Source: DATFLK01 sp035267815 (GTDB lineage Bacteria; Pseudomonadota; Zetaproteobacteria; Mariprofundales; Mariprofundaceae). From it: a stretch of DNA of 8,641 bases. The notes under the pieces are model-generated. The model was not told the origin of the DNA. It was given only the letters and a program-made list of their open reading frames with translations, and made no database searches. Shown piece after piece: positions 6,612 through 8,641 of this stretch. Where the stretch lies: NCBI GenBank assembly GCA_035267815.1, contig DATFLK010000070.1, forward strand, positions 1 through 8,641. The letters are read 5' to 3'. The position numbers were made by a program, and so were the translations under genes. How positions within the stretch are numbered: position 1 is the first letter of the stretch; each line of letters begins with the position of its first letter.

Positions 6612-7355
6612 CTAGAAGATCCGGTCCTGAATCTCATCCCAAAGATCGACATAGGCCGCTGCAGCACGACCGTTCGGCAGAAAGCGGCATACCGGTTCCC
6701 GCCGCTCGGCCATTTGCTCTACCTCGCTGGCATAGGGAACCACCGACTCCAGCATCCAAGAACCCATACGATCGCGGGACCCGACGATCTGGTTATGCAA
6801 TTTCTTGCGACGGTCCACCATGGTCAGAAAGGCGAGCGGCAGAAGCTTGCGAAGCCCCTTCTCCTTCCTGAAGGCGAGAAGCTGTTGCAGCGTACGCAGG
6901 GAGAGAATCGACGGGAGCGTCGGAATCACCAGTGCGTCCGCGGTGCGGAATACCGCCTCGGACAACAGCGAGATGCCCGGCGGGCAGTCGAGAAAAATGA
7001 AGTCGTAGTCGTTGCGCAACGGCTCCAGCACCCTGTTGAGACGCTGCTTCGAGTGTTTTGCATCGTGCAACTCCAAGTCAAAATGGCGATAGGAGAAGTC
7101 GGCTGGAAGCAGGTCGAGATTCTCGTAATCGCTCCCCTTGATGGCACGGCCTGAGGCGGACTTCTTGTGCAGTAACTTCCTGCCTCCACCCTTGACGCCG
7201 GGCTTTACACGCAGGCAGTAACCGGCCGCCGCCTGCGGATCGAGATCCCATATCAACGTCCGCGCTCCGCTTCTGGCCGCGAGATAGGCCAGATTTACGG
7301 CGGTGGATGTCTTTCCGACACCACCCTTGATATTGTAGGAAGCCAGCACCTTCAC
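6612..7355 (-). CDS. Solitary ParA/MinD-type ATPase
   Basis: This is a 247-residue Walker-type ATPase of the ParA superfamily. These proteins dimerise on ATP, bind nucleoid DNA or membrane, and position plasmids, chromosomes or large protein cargos. The deviant Walker A KGGVGKTS (10-17) has both the signature lysine K10 and K15. Walker A' is LIWDLDPQ (34-41; D37, D39) and Walker B is FIFLDCPPG (120-128; D123). LDLLPADF (80-87) and the basic TMVDRRKKLHNQI (178-190) follow the ParA pattern; in ParA proteins the latter region is near DNA-contacting basic residues. The start chosen is GTG at 7355, giving MKVLASYNIKGGVGKT. The frame is open upstream to 7568, but that would overlap the CHAD gene with non-family sequence. 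A TTG at 7370 is a less likely alternative. The ribosome site is weak (GGGG at 7363-7366 on the minus strand). It lies 4 bases after the CHAD stop and 17 before sixA. There is no ParB, so chromosome partition is unlikely. The segment around residues 51-73 is unusually rich in Lys, Arg and His. Confidence 0.9.
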   Translation of the reverse strand: MKVLASYNIKGGVGKTSTAVNLAYLAARSGARTLIWDLDPQAAAGYCLRVKPGVKGGGRKLLHKKSASGRAIKGSDYENLDLLPADFSYRHFDLELHDAKHSKQRLNRVLEPLRNDYDFIFLDCPPGISLLSEAVFRTADALVIPTLPSILSLRTLQQLLAFRKEKGLRKLLPLAFLTMVDRRKKLHNQIVGSRDRMGSWMLESVVPYASEVEQMAERREPVCRFLPNGRAAAAYVDLWDEIQDRIF

Positions 7356-7359
7356 ACAT

Positions 7360-8641
7360 CTACCCCGCAAGTACTCGTTTGAAACGATGCCGACTCTTGG
7401 CCGACGCAAACTTTCTGAACCGCGCGGCAAAATCGGCACGGGCTGCATCATGACGCCGCTGAAGGTGCTGTACCAGAGTTTCCATGGCCTGATGTAAAGT
7501 CTCCGTTGACTCCCCCGCTGTTGCCAGCTCTTCGCCCAACGTTCGTAAAGTGGATATCTGAACGGCAAGATCCTGCAGCTCTCCCAGATTATCCTGCAGC
7601 TTCTTCAGTGACCGTATCAAACGGCCTATCTCCTCTTTCGGATACAAATGGCGGAAAAACTCCAGCAGATAGCGCAGCTTCTTGCAGCTCTTGCGCAATT
7701 CGTGCATCGCCTCCGAGGGCGAATGGCGGTCGATAGCCTTCCCCTCCTTGAGGACACGCCGCAACATTCTGTCGATGCGGGTATCGGCGATACGCCGGAT
7801 CGGTTTCCCGGCCTCGGGAGGGAGTGGCACATCCATCGCAAGCTTCTCAAGAAAATGGCGCCACTCCCGCTTTAGTGTCCGGTAGCGATCAGAGTGGAGA
7901 AGCCCGGCCAGTTGGCGCTTCTCCCGCACCGTTCTCTGCTCCAGCAATCGCCGCAGCGGTAGCAGCCCATCGCGCAGCTCTTCCGGCAACAGCGCTTCGT
8001 AGCCGGAAAACTGTAACAGGTAGACATCCAAGTCACGCACCGTACCGGTCACCGTCCCCAACCATGCGAACTCGTTTAGAAACTGTCCGACGGCCTGCGC
8101 CGGCAGCACATGCCTGAGCTGGCGCAATGCACAACGTGTGCGACGTATGGCCACGCGAAAATCATGAAGAAACTCGGGATCGATATCATTAATCAGGCCA
8201 TGCTCGTTGGCCTCCATCGTATCGAAGAGTCGGCGCAGGATAAGACCGGCCGCCACGTGTGCCGGAATCCCTCCGTCCAGCGGGATATCCAGTTTGGAAG
8301 AGTAGTCCATCGGTGTCCGTCCGATCGCATCGAGTGCATGCCGAATCACGGGACACTCCGTTCCGTGCAGATTGAGATGGCGTTTTAGATGTCGCCTGAT
8401 ACGCCGGAACGCCTTCTCGTATCCGCGAATCGGTTCGATGCTGAGGCAGTTGGCAAACGGTGCCACATCGGTACGAGGCCTGCCTGCCAGATGGTATTCC
8501 AAGAAGATGCGTGCAACGGTCTTGTCGTCCTCATTCAACGCATGGATTTCATGAAAGGGGCTCTCGATATCAACCACGGGAACCAGGGCACGGACACCCA
8601 GTACGGAAAGCAGGTACTGCCGAAGTGGCCCGGCCGGAAAT
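7360..8641 (-). CDS. CHAD-domain protein (5' end beyond window)
   Basis: This is a CHAD (conserved histidine alpha-helical domain) protein. Some CHAD proteins are known to attach to polyphosphate granules (phosins). At least 426 residues are visible. The frame stays open to the window edge, so the GTG at 8577 is not the true start: the codons before it read LLSVLGVRALVPV and continue smoothly into the conserved-looking DDKTVARIFLEY. Counting from the codon at 8577, the CHAD core spans about 104-400. It has two histidine/basic helical motifs, FLHDFRVAIRRTRCALR (136-152) and AMHELRKSCKKLRYLLEFF (290-308), plus TGTVRDLDVYLLQF (177-190) and KKLQDNLGELQDLAV (325-339). The protein is rich in Arg, Lys and His, which fits binding a polyanion. 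The visible N-terminal segment resembles the part that often precedes CHAD; whether a CYTH-type domain with an ExExK motif lies upstream cannot be seen. The stop is 4 bases before the parA GTG, so the two are probably coupled. Confidence 0.9.
   Translation of the reverse strand, partial: FPAGPLRQYLLSVLGVRALVPVVDIESPFHEIHALNEDDKTVARIFLEYHLAGRPRTDVAPFANCLSIEPIRGYEKAFRRIRRHLKRHLNLHGTECPVIRHALDAIGRTPMDYSSKLDIPLDGGIPAHVAAGLILRRLFDTMEANEHGLINDIDPEFLHDFRVAIRRTRCALRQLRHVLPAQAVGQFLNEFAWLGTVTGTVRDLDVYLLQFSGYEALLPEELRDGLLPLRRLLEQRTVREKRQLAGLLHSDRYRTLKREWRHFLEKLAMDVPLPPEAGKPIRRIADTRIDRMLRRVLKEGKAIDRHSPSEAMHELRKSCKKLRYLLEFFRHLYPKEEIGRLIRSLKKLQDNLGELQDLAVQISTLRTLGEELATAGESTETLHQAMETLVQHLQRRHDAARADFAARFRKFASAKSRHRFKRVLAG

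Noticed and set aside
6399..7154. A 251-codon open frame on the plus strand across sixA and parA
   Set aside because: It lies opposite two well-supported genes, has low-complexity composition and no recognisable motif.
7356..7568. N-terminal extension of the ParA frame back to 7568
   Set aside because: It would overlap the CHAD coding region by about 200 bases and put non-family sequence before the canonical MKVLASYNIKGG start.

Overview
The window reads as a chromosomal phosphate and polyphosphate locus from a proteobacterium. PstS, PstB and Ppx look closest to gammaproteobacterial-type proteins, but a zetaproteobacterium or a relative cannot be excluded from sequence alone. Base composition is moderately GC-rich and even throughout. 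Nothing looks like a mobile element, CRISPR array, tRNA or rRNA, and no gene-free stretch exceeds 154 bases.

Bases 1-6091 hold a compact plus-strand operon: pstS (periplasmic phosphate-binding protein), pstC and pstA (membrane permeases), pstB (ATPase), phoU (uptake/signalling regulator) and ppx (exopolyphosphatase). The genes after pstC overlap or nearly touch (ATGA, TTGA, 11-base gap, ATGA), so they should be translationally coupled. The only sizeable gap is between pstS and pstC. It contains a very strong GC-rich stem-loop that probably sets pstS expression apart from the rest. pstB starts at TTG.

Bases 6097-8641 hold a minus-strand operon that converges on ppx with only 5 bases between the two stop codons. 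In transcription order it encodes a CHAD-domain protein (5' end cut by the window edge), a solitary ParA/MinD-type ATPase with a GTG start, and a SixA-type phosphohistidine phosphatase. Spacings are 4 and 17 bases.

Together the window links phosphate import (PstSCAB), its control (PhoU), polyphosphate breakdown (Ppx) and a possible polyphosphate-granule module. CHAD proteins are known to attach to polyphosphate granules, and ParA ATPases are known to position large cargos on the nucleoid. The most interesting hypothesis here is therefore that CHAD-ParA-SixA positions or partitions polyphosphate granules. This is inferred from gene content and order and is not shown by the sequence. No ppk, phoB/phoR or parB is visible in the window.
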